In this document: one piece after another, positions 1 through 9,576 of the stretch | Numbering within the stretch: the first letter of the stretch is position 1 | How the letters are laid out: each line of letters starts with the position of its first letter | Assembly: GCA_002344075.1 (NCBI GenBank) | Contig: DDTM01000106.1 | Span: 5,381 to 69,380 of the forward strand | Length of the DNA stretch: 64,000 nucleotides | Source of the DNA: Bacteroidetes bacterium UBA2364 | GTDB taxonomy: Bacteria; Bacteroidota; Rhodothermia; Rhodothermales; UBA2364 | Direction of reading: 5' to 3' | The notes under the pieces: generated by a model | What the model was told of the DNA's origin: nothing | Database searches by the model: none | What the model saw: only the letters and a program-made list of their open reading frames with translations | Translations under genes and position numbers: made by a program

Positions 1-534
1 ATAGACCGAAGGAGCCAGCGCATCCTACAACGAAATACGTTCATGGCTTCTCATTATCTTCATTCCTTCTTAGAAGGGATTCCTCTCTCATCCTATATCC
101 ACCCAGAAGATTTACCCCATCTACACTCAGCCATACAGCAGTTTTCCGGGAAGTACGGACATCCGCTTTTGTTGCGCTTCATGGATAACGAAAAAAAATG
201 GCACTTGGGACAGTGGAGATTGGGCTGTATGCACTTGCAAAATAATTTAGAAATCCTCACCTTGTGCTTTATGGAACTGCACCCTTCTATCGAGGCCCCT
301 TTTACCGAACCACAAACAACCAAAAAGTTGCAGCGGCCACATATTGCTTTAACAAAACGCGAGGAAGAGGTACTTAAGTTGATTGCCGAGGGTAAACGAG
401 ACAAAGAAATTGCAACAGAACTATACCTGAGTTCTTATACCATCATGAATCATCGGCGTAGGCTTTTACGCAAATTAAATGCAAAAAACAAAGTTGACTT
501 AGTAAGAATTGGAAAAGAACAAGGACTGTTATGA
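1..534 (+). CDS. PAS-like / LuxR-type HTH transcriptional regulator (5' end outside window)
   Basis: The C-terminal ~65 residues form a LuxR/FixJ-type helix-turn-helix: the 'LTKREEEVLKLIAEG' start, then 'KEIATELYLSSYTIMNHRRR' and 'LNAKN'. Before it lies a PAS-like half domain with an 'IHPEDLPHL' motif. An ATG exists at position 43, but the frame is open back to base 1 and reads like the N-terminal part of the same PAS-like fold, so the gene probably begins upstream of the window. It is likely a DNA-binding regulator; its signal cannot be read. It converges with the next gene and their ends overlap by 6 bp. Confidence 0.75.
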   Translation: MDRRSQRILQRNTFMASHYLHSFLEGIPLSSYIHPEDLPHLHSAIQQFSGKYGHPLLLRFMDNEKKWHLGQWRLGCMHLQNNLEILTLCFMELHPSIEAPFTEPQTTKKLQRPHIALTKREEEVLKLIAEGKRDKEIATELYLSSYTIMNHRRRLLRKLNAKNKVDLVRIGKEQGLL

Positions 535-1146
535 TTGTTTTTTTGCAGGACGGTATTGGTTCGCACGCCTATTTTCTGCCGCCTCTTTGGCCGTTTCCAA
601 GATGCGTTTGGCACGGGTAGCCGGCTGTTTGGCATTGGATATCCACTCCAGAAGGGCGCGTTTTGTCGAGGCAGGGAAGTGCTGAAAGTTTTCCCCGGCC
701 TGTGGGTATGCTTCCAAAGCCCTTTTCAGGTCTTCTGGCACCTCTAATGCCGTGGCCGCATCCAAAGCCGTCCATGTACCTGTTTCTTTCGCCAATTGCA
801 CCATCTTCCAGCCTGCTTCGGTCATCAGGCCCTGTTCTGCTAAACGGGCAACCTTATCTTTATTGACTCCGCTCCAATTGCTTTTCGGCTTCCGTTTAGA
901 AAAATATTGGTAATAACTCTCGGCATTTCGTTTGGCGGGCTTGCTGTCTATCCAACCAAAACACAGGGCTTCGTCCACCGCTTCGTCGTAATAGACACTG
1001 GGGATGCCACTTTTTTTGTGATACATGATAAGCCACACCTTGCCTTCGGCATGATGGTGCTCAGCCAACCAAGAACGCCAAGCAGCACGACTTTCGGCAT
1101 AAAAAGACGGGATGCCATCAGGCCGAAAGGGTGGGTTGTCTTGCAT
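529..1146 (-). CDS. YdeI/OmpD-associated family protein
   Basis: This 205-residue protein matches the YdeI/OmpD-associated family, often called bacteriocin-protection proteins. It has the family's N-terminal 'WLAEHH...GKVWLIMYHKKSG' segment, the 'YDEAVDEALCFGWIDS' core, the 'YYQYFSKRKPKSNWS' segment, and a basic tail with 'LLEWISNAKQPATRAKRI'. There is no signal peptide, so it is cytoplasmic. Its biochemical role is not established. It lies 13 bp downstream of the acyltransferase on the same strand and may be cotranscribed with it. Confidence 0.8.
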   Translation of the reverse strand: MQDNPPFRPDGIPSFYAESRAAWRSWLAEHHHAEGKVWLIMYHKKSGIPSVYYDEAVDEALCFGWIDSKPAKRNAESYYQYFSKRKPKSNWSGVNKDKVARLAEQGLMTEAGWKMVQLAKETGTWTALDAATALEVPEDLKRALEAYPQAGENFQHFPASTKRALLEWISNAKQPATRAKRILETAKEAAENRRANQYRPAKKQS

Positions 1147-1159
1147 GTTTTGTGGTCGT

Positions 1160-2293
1160 TTATGAAGGAAGTATAGCGGTCTCAGCGCCTTTTTTAAGCG
1201 TAGCTGCTCGCTTTTGCCGTATTTTCTCGACTGGTTCCGCCACCCATTGGTTTAGCAAAATAGCCATCAACAAAGAATAGGCGGTCACCGTTACCCCGTG
1301 CCCACCCAAATCCGGAAACAACTTTACTGTCCAAGCACTCACAAATAGCATGTGGCAAATATAGAGCGGATACGAGAGTTCTCCAATCCAGCGGTCCACT
1401 TTATTGTGTTTGGTATATTCAAAAAGAAACGGAATGGCCAAAACCAGCAACGCGGTATAAGTATATTTCAGCGGATAATACCACGAAACAGGGGCCTCTT
1501 GGTATATCAGGGTTCCGGTAATTACAACGGCAAAAATGGCCCGATATACATAGCGAGGAATCGCCATTTCTCTTGTTTTTTGATACAACCGATAAGACAC
1601 ATTCCCCAATAAAAAGTACATCAGTTCCAAAGGAAAGAAACGATAGCTCCAAGGATCGTAGTTCAGATCAAATTTGTACGCCAGAATCCGCAAAACAATT
1701 GTAAATCCCAAAAGCCACGAAACCGACTTTAAGGGCCGCCGGACAATATAGGGCGCCATTAAATAAAACGTGATCTCCACGCCCAGGGTCCATGCCTGTG
1801 GAATCATCAGAAATTTATTGATGGGCGGATCGAAGAGCTTGTAGTTATGAGAAAGCATGAGAATACCATCGGTCTGATGATAGCCTGTAAACATCAGCCA
1901 ATCCTGCCCAATGAGGCCAAAATTCGAGAACGTGAGCACGCCCCACGTCCACCAACTCATATTGCCTCGGATAAAATATTTGTAGTATGGGTCTAACAAC
2001 CCCGCATAATAGCCATGATAGTTTTTAAAGGCAATAAAACTCGTCAGAATCACAATGCCCAGTACCGCCCAGTAGATTGGATAAAGGCGAAGCAAGCGGT
2101 TGGTAATAAATAGCTTATAGGTTTCTTTCCCTGCTCCGGTATATTTCTCGTTTAGCACCATAGACATGTAAAAGCCGGAAATAATGTAAAAACATTGAAC
2201 GGCATTCAAACCACCCACCATCTTTATGCCCAGAATAGGGGAACTGTGGGTAAATACAACAGCTATGGCGAGTAAAAGGCGATAAAGTCCCAC
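1160..2293 (-). CDS. Acyltransferase family 3 (OafA/YrhL-like) membrane protein
   Basis: This 377-residue polytopic membrane protein has about ten hydrophobic segments. Its start 'MGLYRLLLAIAVVFTHSSP' and the following 'GGLNAVQCFYIISGFYMSM' carry the conserved R and H positions of acyltransferase-3 enzymes. The family moves acetyl or other acyl groups onto surface sugars, peptidoglycan or lipids at the inner membrane. The start is GTG, just downstream of CATTTG. The acceptor is unknown, and no polysaccharide cluster lies next to it. Confidence 0.82.
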   Translation of the reverse strand: MGLYRLLLAIAVVFTHSSPILGIKMVGGLNAVQCFYIISGFYMSMVLNEKYTGAGKETYKLFITNRLLRLYPIYWAVLGIVILTSFIAFKNYHGYYAGLLDPYYKYFIRGNMSWWTWGVLTFSNFGLIGQDWLMFTGYHQTDGILMLSHNYKLFDPPINKFLMIPQAWTLGVEITFYLMAPYIVRRPLKSVSWLLGFTIVLRILAYKFDLNYDPWSYRFFPLELMYFLLGNVSYRLYQKTREMAIPRYVYRAIFAVVITGTLIYQEAPVSWYYPLKYTYTALLVLAIPFLFEYTKHNKVDRWIGELSYPLYICHMLFVSAWTVKLFPDLGGHGVTVTAYSLLMAILLNQWVAEPVEKIRQKRAATLKKGAETAILPS

Positions 2294-2461
2294 AGTTACA
2301 AATGCTGGTTGGGGTGGAAAAAGGGAATGGGTGGCAAGTCTGAAAGATACAACACTTCCGAAAGCGGCTTTTGTATCATTAACGACTCTTCACCGAAGGC
2401 GCACAAACAAATTCCATGCCACGAATTTGACGTATAAAAGACATCTGGCACGAATCGTTTG

Positions 2462-2469
2462 TATATTTG
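2462..2469 (+). promoter_or_regulatory. Bacteroidota-type -7 promoter box (TATATTTG)
   Basis: The octamer fits the TAnnTTTG -7 element of Bacteroidota promoters and lies about 30 bp before the ATG at 2501. No clear -33 TTTG at ideal spacing was seen, so this is a candidate only. Confidence 0.45.
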
Positions 2470-2500
2470 CACCGCCATCTGTAATAATTTGTTTTTTACT

Positions 2501-3292
2501 ATGCCACGCGCTTTCAGAATCACCCTTGTCATCTTACCAGCACTGTTATTGCTGGTCGTCCTTACCCTCATGGCAATGGGTTATAAATCCCTTTTACCCG
2601 GTTACCACGTATTTTTTTACACACCTTCCAAATACCAGAAAACCATCCAACAAATATTTCGTGAACGGGACGATATCCGGATGCAATATAAGACGGCCTT
2701 TATCGAGGCACAACGCGACGGCGCCATTGATGTTGCAAGCCAAACCCTTACCCAAAACATTGAATCTCGGATCTGGCCATACTGGCTGGGCACGGCATAT
2801 GACTTTAACGGCAATACCCGTACACCAGGTAAAGGCAAAATTGCCTGCGGATATTTTGTGACCACCGTTCTACACGACGCTGGCATCCCGATTGACCGTA
2901 ACGCACTGGCACAAGTGGCTTCCGAGAAATTGGTAACTGGGCTGGTTGGCGAGCCAAATACCCAACGATATCACAACCTGACCATCGGCGAGTTTCTTAG
3001 CGCGGTGAAGTCTTTTGGCGAAGGCTTGTTTGTCGTCGGCTTAGATACGCATACCGGCTTTTTGCTGTATGAACCCGAAGAGGTGTACTTCATCCACGCC
3101 AGTGCTCGGTTTCCTCATGCGGTTGTTCGGGAACCAGCCGCCGCATCCCCCACTTTACGTAATTCCAAATACCGTGTTCTGGGCAAGATCTCCGGAAATT
3201 ATGGGTTGATGTCGGCCTGGCTCAATGTCCGCCCGTCGCCCGTTGCCACAAAAGAAAAACGATTGCGGGGCGAGGGGCTTTTGGTGCCATGA
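2501..3292 (+). CDS. NlpC/P60-like (papain-fold) membrane-anchored protein
   Basis: The protein has 263 residues from the ATG at 2501, which follows a promoter-like box; an upstream ATG at 2459 would only add an unlikely leader. Residues ~5-28 form one transmembrane or uncleaved signal segment. The rest looks like a papain/NlpC-P60 fold: a cysteine at the start of a helix ('IACGYFVTTVLHDAG'), a histidine in 'VGLDTHTGFLLYEP', and a polar third position in 'VYFIHASARFPHAVV'. NlpC/P60 enzymes cut peptidoglycan stem peptides or related amides. The function is inferred from this Cys-His pattern; the family match is not certain. Confidence 0.55.
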   Translation: MPRAFRITLVILPALLLLVVLTLMAMGYKSLLPGYHVFFYTPSKYQKTIQQIFRERDDIRMQYKTAFIEAQRDGAIDVASQTLTQNIESRIWPYWLGTAYDFNGNTRTPGKGKIACGYFVTTVLHDAGIPIDRNALAQVASEKLVTGLVGEPNTQRYHNLTIGEFLSAVKSFGEGLFVVGLDTHTGFLLYEPEEVYFIHASARFPHAVVREPAAASPTLRNSKYRVLGKISGNYGLMSAWLNVRPSPVATKEKRLRGEGLLVP

Positions 3293-3516
3293 CCCCAAGC
3301 TGAAAAAAGTGGTATTGCAAAATACGGCCTTTGATGTTGCAGAAGTCCCCCATGCACCAAATCAGTTCGCTATAAAAACCTTCCCTTTGGAGTAAGCGAC
3401 GCTCCGACATCCTAATTATCGTCTATTCATATTGAACTCACCTTTTTTGTTTTAAAGGTATGGTTTGTTATATTACTTAATTACCCTGCCTTCAGCGACC
3501 CTAACCTAGGACTTGT

Positions 3517-6336
3517 GTGGAAGCCGCCCGTTTGATAGAAGCCATAGAACAGATTCTGCCCAAAGAAAAAATCCGCTCTCGGCTAATTGATCGCTATGCG
3601 TTTGCGAGCGATGCCAGTTTTTATTACATGATTCCGCAAGTGGTGGTAATGCCAGACACCGTGGGCGAAATCCGATCTCTATTTGGGTTGTCGCAGCGTT
3701 TGGGGATTCCCATGACCTTTCGGGCCGCTGGAACAAGTCTTTCTGGTCAGGCCGTGACCGATGGCATTTTGGTGGACCTTAGCCGGAACTGGCGAAAACT
3801 TTGGGTGGAAGACGAGGGTTGGCGTATCCGTGTCCAACCGGGCGTGATCGGAGGTCATGCAAACAACGTCCTAAGGCGATATGGTCGTAAAATTGGCCCA
3901 GACCCAGCCTCGATTAATGCCGCAATGATGGGCGGTATTCTGTCTAACAATGCCAGTGGAATGTGTTGCGGTGTTGCACAAAACGCCTACCATACTCTGG
4001 AAAGCATGACGTTGGTTTTACCCAATGGCCAGTCTTTTGATACCAATGTCCCTACCTCTTATACCCGATTTGAGCGGGAGTCTAAAGACGTATTCGACGG
4101 CATCCGAAAAATCAGGCGGCAGATCATGGAAGACCCCAAAATGGTAGAACTGATCCGGCATAAGTACCGCACCAAAAACACGGTAGGCTATAGCCTGAAT
4201 GCGTTTCTTGATTACGAACACCCCTTAGACATCATTGCACGTCTTATGATTGGGGGCGAGGGCACCTTGGGTTTTATTGCCGAAGCGGTTTTGGTAACCG
4301 TACCCGATTATGCACATAAGGCAACCGGAATCTTGTTTTTCCCCGATTGCGCAAGTGCTGGTCAGGCCATCCCGATTCTACTGGAAACGGGTGCAGCAGC
4401 ATTGGAATTAATGGACGGCATGGCCTTGAAGAGTATTGCCGAATTGCCCGAAGCGCCAGAAATCCTTAAAACATTGCCCGATGAGGCCGTTGGCCTGCTT
4501 TGTGAATATCATGCGCCCGATGTCTGGAGTTTAGACCGGGCGATGGAAATTGCGGATGCTTCGTTCTTGCGACTTCGCATATTGAATAAACCCAAATTCT
4601 CCCGAAACCCTGTCAACCAAGCCAAACTTTGGAAACTTCGTAAGGGGCTGTACCCCTCTGCCGCTGCCCTACGTGGACGAGGCGAGGCGGTGTTATTGGA
4701 AGATATAACCTTTCCGGTTGAAATGCTGGGAGAAGCCATTCCTGATCTACAAGCCTTATTGCACCGACATGGATATGCAAATCCCATCATTTTTGGTCAT
4801 GCCAAAGACGGAAACCTGCATTTTGTGGTATCACAGCCCTTAGAAGAAGCCGATATTGGACGATATGCCCAATTTATGGAAGAGCTTTCGGACTTGGTTT
4901 TGCTCAGGTATGGCGGCTCTCTCAAGGCAGAGCATGGTACAGGACGAAACATCGCCCCGTTTGTAGAGGCCGAGTGGGGCGGAAAGGCATATAGCATCAT
5001 GAAACAGGTGAAACGACTCTTAGACCCCGACAACCTGTTGAATCCTGGTGTTATTCTGAACAACGACAAAGCCGCCCATATTCGGAACCTAAAATCTCTA
5101 CCCGTTGTAGAGACGGAAGTGGATAAATGCGTGGAATGTGGATTCTGCGAAAACCGATGCCCCAGCCGAGACTTTACCCTCTCGCCTCGCCAGCGCATTG
5201 GCATTCGGCGTGCCATAAAGCGATTGGAAGGAGCAGGTAAGCAGGAAGAAGTCCGACAATTGCGGCAAGAATACCAATTTGATGGCTTGGAAACCTGTGC
5301 AGTGGATGGCTTGTGCGCCTTAGATTGCCCTGTGGGAATCAATACTGGCGAGTTGGTGAAGCGGTTACGGCGTGAAGGGCACTCCCGCTTTGCCCAAAAG
5401 ATGGCCCTTCAGGTGGCACAGTCCTTCCGGAATACGGTAAAACTTACCCGTTTGGGCTTACAAATGGGTGGACAAGTGAACCGCGTTCTGGGCCGCCGTA
5501 CTATGGAACGCATAACAGGCGCGGCAAAAAAAATCAGTCATTCGCTCCCTCAATGGCCTGAACAGCTACAAAAGCCACCCGAAATCATCGCCAATACCCC
5601 TATCAAGGCAGACGCCGTTTATTTTGCCACCTGTATTACCCGTACATTGGGGGAAGGAGAGGGCGGAAAAGCCTCCTTGTTGCGTGTTTTTATCGAGGTA
5701 GCGGAACGGGCAGGAGTCTCGCTCTTCCTACCCACCAGCATTGGCGGCTATTGTTGCAGTCAGATTTTCTCGTCTAAAGGCTATACCCAAGCGCATGAAT
5801 ATATGGCCAACTATGTGGTCGAGGCCCTTTATCAATGGACGGAAAAAGGAAAACTGCCCGTAGTGCTGGATGTATCTTCGTGTACCCAATCCATTCGCCA
5901 GATACGTCCGGTACTTTCGCCACGCAATCAGCGATATTTTGACTCGCTCCAGATTTATGACAGCGTAGAGTTTATCGCAGAATATCTTTTACCCCGCCTT
6001 GTCATCCGCCATAAAAAACACCGTGTGGCCCTACATCCGGTCTGCTCATTGCACAAAATGGGAACCGTTGCGGTCTTAGAGACGGTGGCCCAAGCCTGTG
6101 CCCTGCATACGTTCATCCCAGAACATGCCGGATGTTGTGGGATGGCTGGCGACCGTGGATTTGTGGTTCCGGGACTTATTCAGGCGGCTACGGCACGCGA
6201 AGTGGCCGAACTCCATGCGGGTTCTTGCGATGGATATTATGCTACGTCTCGACCTTGCGAATTGAGTCTGGGGGAAACCTCTGGCCTTCCTTTCGAGTCC
6301 ATTCTCTACCTGCTCGAAGAAGCAAGCCGTCCTTAA
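3517..6336 (+). CDS. FAD-binding and Fe-S cluster dehydrogenase (GlcD/GlpC fusion; D-lactate or D-2-hydroxyacid type)
   Basis: This 939-residue fusion has a PCMH-type FAD-binding domain at residues ~40-190 (with 'TFRAAGTSLSGQAV' and 'GPDPASINAAMMGG') and a FAD-oxidase C-terminal domain to ~525 (ending 'LLNPGVIL'). A 4Fe-4S pair follows: C538-x2-C-x2-C-x3-C, and a second set beginning at C594. The C-terminal half has two cysteine-rich CCG-type modules, the second at C873-C874. Such proteins oxidise D-lactate or D-2-hydroxyglutarate (YdiJ-like) and pass electrons to quinone or another acceptor. The start is GTG, because an in-frame stop lies at 3502. LptF/G follows 20 bp later. Confidence 0.88.
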   Translation: MEAARLIEAIEQILPKEKIRSRLIDRYAFASDASFYYMIPQVVVMPDTVGEIRSLFGLSQRLGIPMTFRAAGTSLSGQAVTDGILVDLSRNWRKLWVEDEGWRIRVQPGVIGGHANNVLRRYGRKIGPDPASINAAMMGGILSNNASGMCCGVAQNAYHTLESMTLVLPNGQSFDTNVPTSYTRFERESKDVFDGIRKIRRQIMEDPKMVELIRHKYRTKNTVGYSLNAFLDYEHPLDIIARLMIGGEGTLGFIAEAVLVTVPDYAHKATGILFFPDCASAGQAIPILLETGAAALELMDGMALKSIAELPEAPEILKTLPDEAVGLLCEYHAPDVWSLDRAMEIADASFLRLRILNKPKFSRNPVNQAKLWKLRKGLYPSAAALRGRGEAVLLEDITFPVEMLGEAIPDLQALLHRHGYANPIIFGHAKDGNLHFVVSQPLEEADIGRYAQFMEELSDLVLLRYGGSLKAEHGTGRNIAPFVEAEWGGKAYSIMKQVKRLLDPDNLLNPGVILNNDKAAHIRNLKSLPVVETEVDKCVECGFCENRCPSRDFTLSPRQRIGIRRAIKRLEGAGKQEEVRQLRQEYQFDGLETCAVDGLCALDCPVGINTGELVKRLRREGHSRFAQKMALQVAQSFRNTVKLTRLGLQMGGQVNRVLGRRTMERITGAAKKISHSLPQWPEQLQKPPEIIANTPIKADAVYFATCITRTLGEGEGGKASLLRVFIEVAERAGVSLFLPTSIGGYCCSQIFSSKGYTQAHEYMANYVVEALYQWTEKGKLPVVLDVSSCTQSIRQIRPVLSPRNQRYFDSLQIYDSVEFIAEYLLPRLVIRHKKHRVALHPVCSLHKMGTVAVLETVAQACALHTFIPEHAGCCGMAGDRGFVVPGLIQAATAREVAELHAGSCDGYYATSRPCELSLGETSGLPFESILYLLEEASRP

Positions 6337-6356
6337 ATCGGATTATACGAGGGATC

Positions 6357-7805
6357 ATGCGACAATTGCAATGGATGGTGCTTAAACGCTTTCCGGGGCC
6401 ATTTCTGGCTGCTCTGGGGCTGTTCATGTTCCTCATTCTGATGCAATTTCTCATGCAAAACTTGCCCAAAATCGTTGGGAAAGGCTTAGATCCCATTGTA
6501 ATGTTTGAATTGATTGCATATAGTTTGGCCTATATGTTTACGTTGGCCGTACCCATGTCTATGCTGGTGGCCACACTGATTACGTTTTCAAAACTCGTCG
6601 AAACCCGCGCATGGATGGTCATCCGGAATGCAGGGGTTTCTCTCCTACAAATTTTGTGGCCGCTGTTGGTTCTTGCGGGCTTTATAACAGCCGGTATGTG
6701 GCATTTTGCTGGCGAAGTCTTACCAGAAGCCGGGTTCCGAAGCAGCGGTCTATGGTTGGATATTGCCCGAAAAAAACCAGATTTTTTATTGGAAGAGGGA
6801 AAGTTTTATAACGGGCTTCAGGGGTACACCCTTCTCGTCCGGCAAAAAGCCATCTGGAGCGGCGAACTACGAGGTGTTTTCCTTTTTGATTACACCAAAG
6901 GCAACCGCCGACAGGCTACCCTTATCGCCGAAAAAGGATACCTGGCCAGTATTGGCCGAGATTTGCTCAAACTTACATTGGTAAATGGCGAACTTCACCG
7001 TAATATTCAGGACCCCCCTATACGATACGAGCGGGTACAGTTCCATAAATATGAGACCACATTCGATACCTCGGACCTGATGTTCCGCAGAGAAAACAAA
7101 GAAGGGATTCGAGGAGACCGCACCATCGCCGTTTCGCGCATTAATACCATTGTGGATTCCATGCAGGCAGAACTCCGGAGAAAAGAAAGGGACTTTTTCC
7201 ATGACCTCCAACGCGGAGTAAACTTAAACCAGAAAGTGGACGCCCTCGCTACATTTGAACTACAGACCCTTCTTGATTCGGTGAAGGTTGCAGATGCACC
7301 CACCACCCGTCGCATACTCCGAGGGCTTTCTCCGAAAAATAAGCAGCAAGTCTATCAGAAAGCCATTCAATCTGCCCAACAACGGGTCTCCATGATTTCG
7401 GTGGAGCAAAGTAATTTTAAGTTTCAACAACAACGCATAGATGAATACATAGTAGAAGTCTATAAAAAACGAACGATGGCCATTGCCTGTTTTGTTTTTG
7501 TCTTGCTTGGCGCTCCTTTGGGCCTGATCATCCGGCGGGGCGGCTTGGGGGTAGTGGCAGCCATAGCAGGTATTTTGTTTATGCTCTTCTGGTTTGGCAT
7601 GGTAAACGGCGAAAAATTGGCCGATCGTGGTTTTGTACCACCCATTATGATGTGGGCAAGTACCACCATTATGAGTAGCTTGGCCATTTTTCTGCTATTG
7701 CGCCACCAGTTTGGACACCTTGGGATCCCGATTCGTCGCTATCTGCAACATATTCCCTTGCCGCATCTCCCACGCCGCAAAAAAAGCCCTCCCATTCCTT
7801 CTTAA
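6357..7805 (+). CDS. LptF/LptG family permease (LPS export / YjgP-YjgQ)
   Basis: The protein has 482 residues from the ATG at 6357, which sits behind a purine-rich stretch (gaggga). It has three N-terminal membrane helices, a long periplasmic region and three C-terminal helices with the family's 'LGAPLGLIIRRGG' motif. LptF and LptG form the inner-membrane permease that works with LptB to extract lipopolysaccharide. A charged, probably coiled insertion at residues ~280-380 makes it longer than the ~360-residue proteobacterial versions. No partner permease is present here, so which of the two it is cannot be decided. Confidence 0.85.
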   Translation: MRQLQWMVLKRFPGPFLAALGLFMFLILMQFLMQNLPKIVGKGLDPIVMFELIAYSLAYMFTLAVPMSMLVATLITFSKLVETRAWMVIRNAGVSLLQILWPLLVLAGFITAGMWHFAGEVLPEAGFRSSGLWLDIARKKPDFLLEEGKFYNGLQGYTLLVRQKAIWSGELRGVFLFDYTKGNRRQATLIAEKGYLASIGRDLLKLTLVNGELHRNIQDPPIRYERVQFHKYETTFDTSDLMFRRENKEGIRGDRTIAVSRINTIVDSMQAELRRKERDFFHDLQRGVNLNQKVDALATFELQTLLDSVKVADAPTTRRILRGLSPKNKQQVYQKAIQSAQQRVSMISVEQSNFKFQQQRIDEYIVEVYKKRTMAIACFVFVLLGAPLGLIIRRGGLGVVAAIAGILFMLFWFGMVNGEKLADRGFVPPIMMWASTTIMSSLAIFLLLRHQFGHLGIPIRRYLQHIPLPHLPRRKKSPPIPS

Positions 7806-7817
7806 CCCTTTAACAGC

Positions 7818-8489
7818 GTGCTGTATATTGTCCCTACGCCCATTGGCAACCTCGAAGACATTACCTTACGGGCGTTGCGCATTCTCCGCGAAGCCGATGT
7901 GGTGGCTTGTGAAGACACCCGAACTTCCGGTGTTTTGCTACAACATTACCAAATCGAAACGTCACGTACCAGTTTTCATGCGTTTAACGAAGCAGCAAAG
8001 GCCGACCACCTGATCGCACGAATCCAGCGCGGGGAAACTGTAGCCCTGATTTCGGATGCCGGAACGCCGGGAATTTCGGATCCGGGGTTTTCTTTAGTCC
8101 GTGCAGCCATTCAGGCCGGAGTCTCTGTAGAGGTATTGCCCGGAGCCACCGCATTTGTACCGGCCCTTGTCGCATCCGGCCTTCCCTCCGACCGCTTTGT
8201 ATTTGAGGGGTTTCTACCTGTCAAAAAAGGCCGTCAAACACGAATGAAGGCCCTGGTGGAAGAAAGCCGAACGATGGTGTTTTATGAATCCCCACACCGC
8301 ATTCAAAAAACCTTAGATGGATTTATAACCTTGTTTGGCCCCGACCGCCCTGCCTGTGTGGCCCGCGAATTGTCAAAAAAATTCGAGGAGGTGGTACGTG
8401 GGAGCTTGTCTTCTGTGCGTGTACATTTTAGCCAAGAAGCCAAAGTCCGGGGAGAATTTGTCCTCATCATCGGTGGCAAGACAGGATAG
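7818..8489 (+). CDS. rsmI: 16S rRNA (cytidine(1402)-2'-O)-methyltransferase RsmI
   Basis: This 223-residue tetrapyrrole-methylase-fold enzyme has the RsmI signatures 'VPTPIGNLEDITLRA', 'CEDTRTSG' and 'LISDAGTPGISDPG'. It 2'-O-methylates C1402 in the ribosomal decoding centre using SAM. The length is slightly short (E. coli ~286), lacking the C-terminal extension. The start is GTG at 7818, 12 bp after the LptF/G stop, which suggests one transcript with the two genes before it. Confidence 0.92.
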   Translation: MLYIVPTPIGNLEDITLRALRILREADVVACEDTRTSGVLLQHYQIETSRTSFHAFNEAAKADHLIARIQRGETVALISDAGTPGISDPGFSLVRAAIQAGVSVEVLPGATAFVPALVASGLPSDRFVFEGFLPVKKGRQTRMKALVEESRTMVFYESPHRIQKTLDGFITLFGPDRPACVARELSKKFEEVVRGSLSSVRVHFSQEAKVRGEFVLIIGGKTG

Positions 8490-8647
8490 ATTGCCCTATA
8501 TCACGAACATGTCTTTCTTTTGAAAAAGCCATTTGAATGCTTTGGACGGCAAACGGCATATTTAAAATACCAACTGTGCTATCGTGGCTTCCTGCAAACA
8601 TTTGTGCTTGAACAACCCTCGACTGCAATTTGTTACCGTTACGGCAT

Positions 8648-9162
8648 ATGGATCTTTATACCATTCATTGGACTGAACAATGGGTGAATGCGGAATCGCT
8701 CAAGTTGTATTTTATTATTGGAAAAATGGTTGACGAAGAAAAGCCCAAAAGCGCAAATGGGGTACTAAAGTTTTAGATATACTATCGGAGAGGGTACAAC
8801 AAGAACTTCTTGGATTAAGAGGGTTTTTGGGTGAAAATCTAAAACGAATGCGACCCTTTTATACTGAATGGAGTGATTCCGACTATCTTCGATTGTCCGA
8901 AACTACCGATAATGTGAATTCAATGAAACCAATTCGGTTGTCAGTGACCACCCAATTACAAGACGCTACAAAACCGGCTAATTTTGAAAACATTAAATTG
9001 AATTTTGAAAATTTCAACGCGATTTCCTTTACGCATCACTTTGAGATTCTCACAAAAGTTAAAAGTGAAAACCACCGCTGGTATTACATACATCAGACGG
9101 CTTACCAAGCATTATTTGACACGATGAAAAGAATACTCGATAACACGAGAATAGCACAATAA
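8648..9162 (+). pseudogene. Frameshifted remnant of a DUF1016 (YhcG-family) N-terminal domain
   Basis: From the ATG at 8648 one frame reads a DUF1016_N-like segment ('WVNAESLKLYFIIGKMVDEE') and stops at 8775. A second frame takes over around 8750 with 'KWGTKVLDILSERVQ', 'LGENLKRMRPFYTEW' and 'ISFTHHFEILTKVKSE', ending at 9162. These blocks occur in the family's order, so I read this as one domain split by a single frameshift. The C-terminal PDDEXK nuclease domain found in full-length YhcG proteins is absent. The gene is therefore probably dead. Full-length relatives are linked to phage defence and DNA processing. Confidence 0.65.
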
Positions 9163-9576
9163 GCAAAAACCGTCATCAGACCATCCACATTGATATGCCT
9201 CATTCTTCTCCTGAGTTTACCAAAGGGGACCCAATATCATACCTGCCTTTTCCCCTAAGACCCGTTTTTACACCCCAACAAATGCGACAATGATGCGACA
9301 TACATGCGACAATGATGCAATGAGGCTTTACTCCTACCATCACAATGTATTATTATCCATTACGAATCCCGTTATGAATGGGCAAAAATCACCTCTCAAA
9401 CGCATCTCTCGTGGGTTAAACGTGGCGGTATCCGTTCTGGGCCGCCATCGTTTTTATATACCATCATGGCTTCTTGCGCTATTACAACCTTGCACCATCC
9501 GGCAGTTCAGTCTTGTTTACGGTACAGGTCTGACGTAACTTCTTTGTCTTAAAGCACACCTTCTGAGATATAGTTT
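9163..9576. other. Gene-poor interval with a short direct repeat
   Basis: No convincing gene is present. The 15-bp sequence ATGCGACAATGATGC occurs twice, at 9282-9296 and 9304-9318, with a partial copy between. A weak open frame at 9290-9538 has no family resemblance and is probably chance. Confidence 0.5.

Noticed and set aside
2331..2861. 176-codon plus-strand ORF overlapping the NlpC/P60-like gene
   Set aside because: The 2501 frame has a membrane helix and papain-like motifs; this one has neither.
9282..9318. Possible CRISPR-like repeat
   Set aside because: Only two short copies 7 bp apart with no spacers; a simple local duplication.
9290..9538. 82-codon ORF in the gap before the ATL gene
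   Set aside because: It starts inside a direct repeat and has no recognisable domain or coding-like neighbours.
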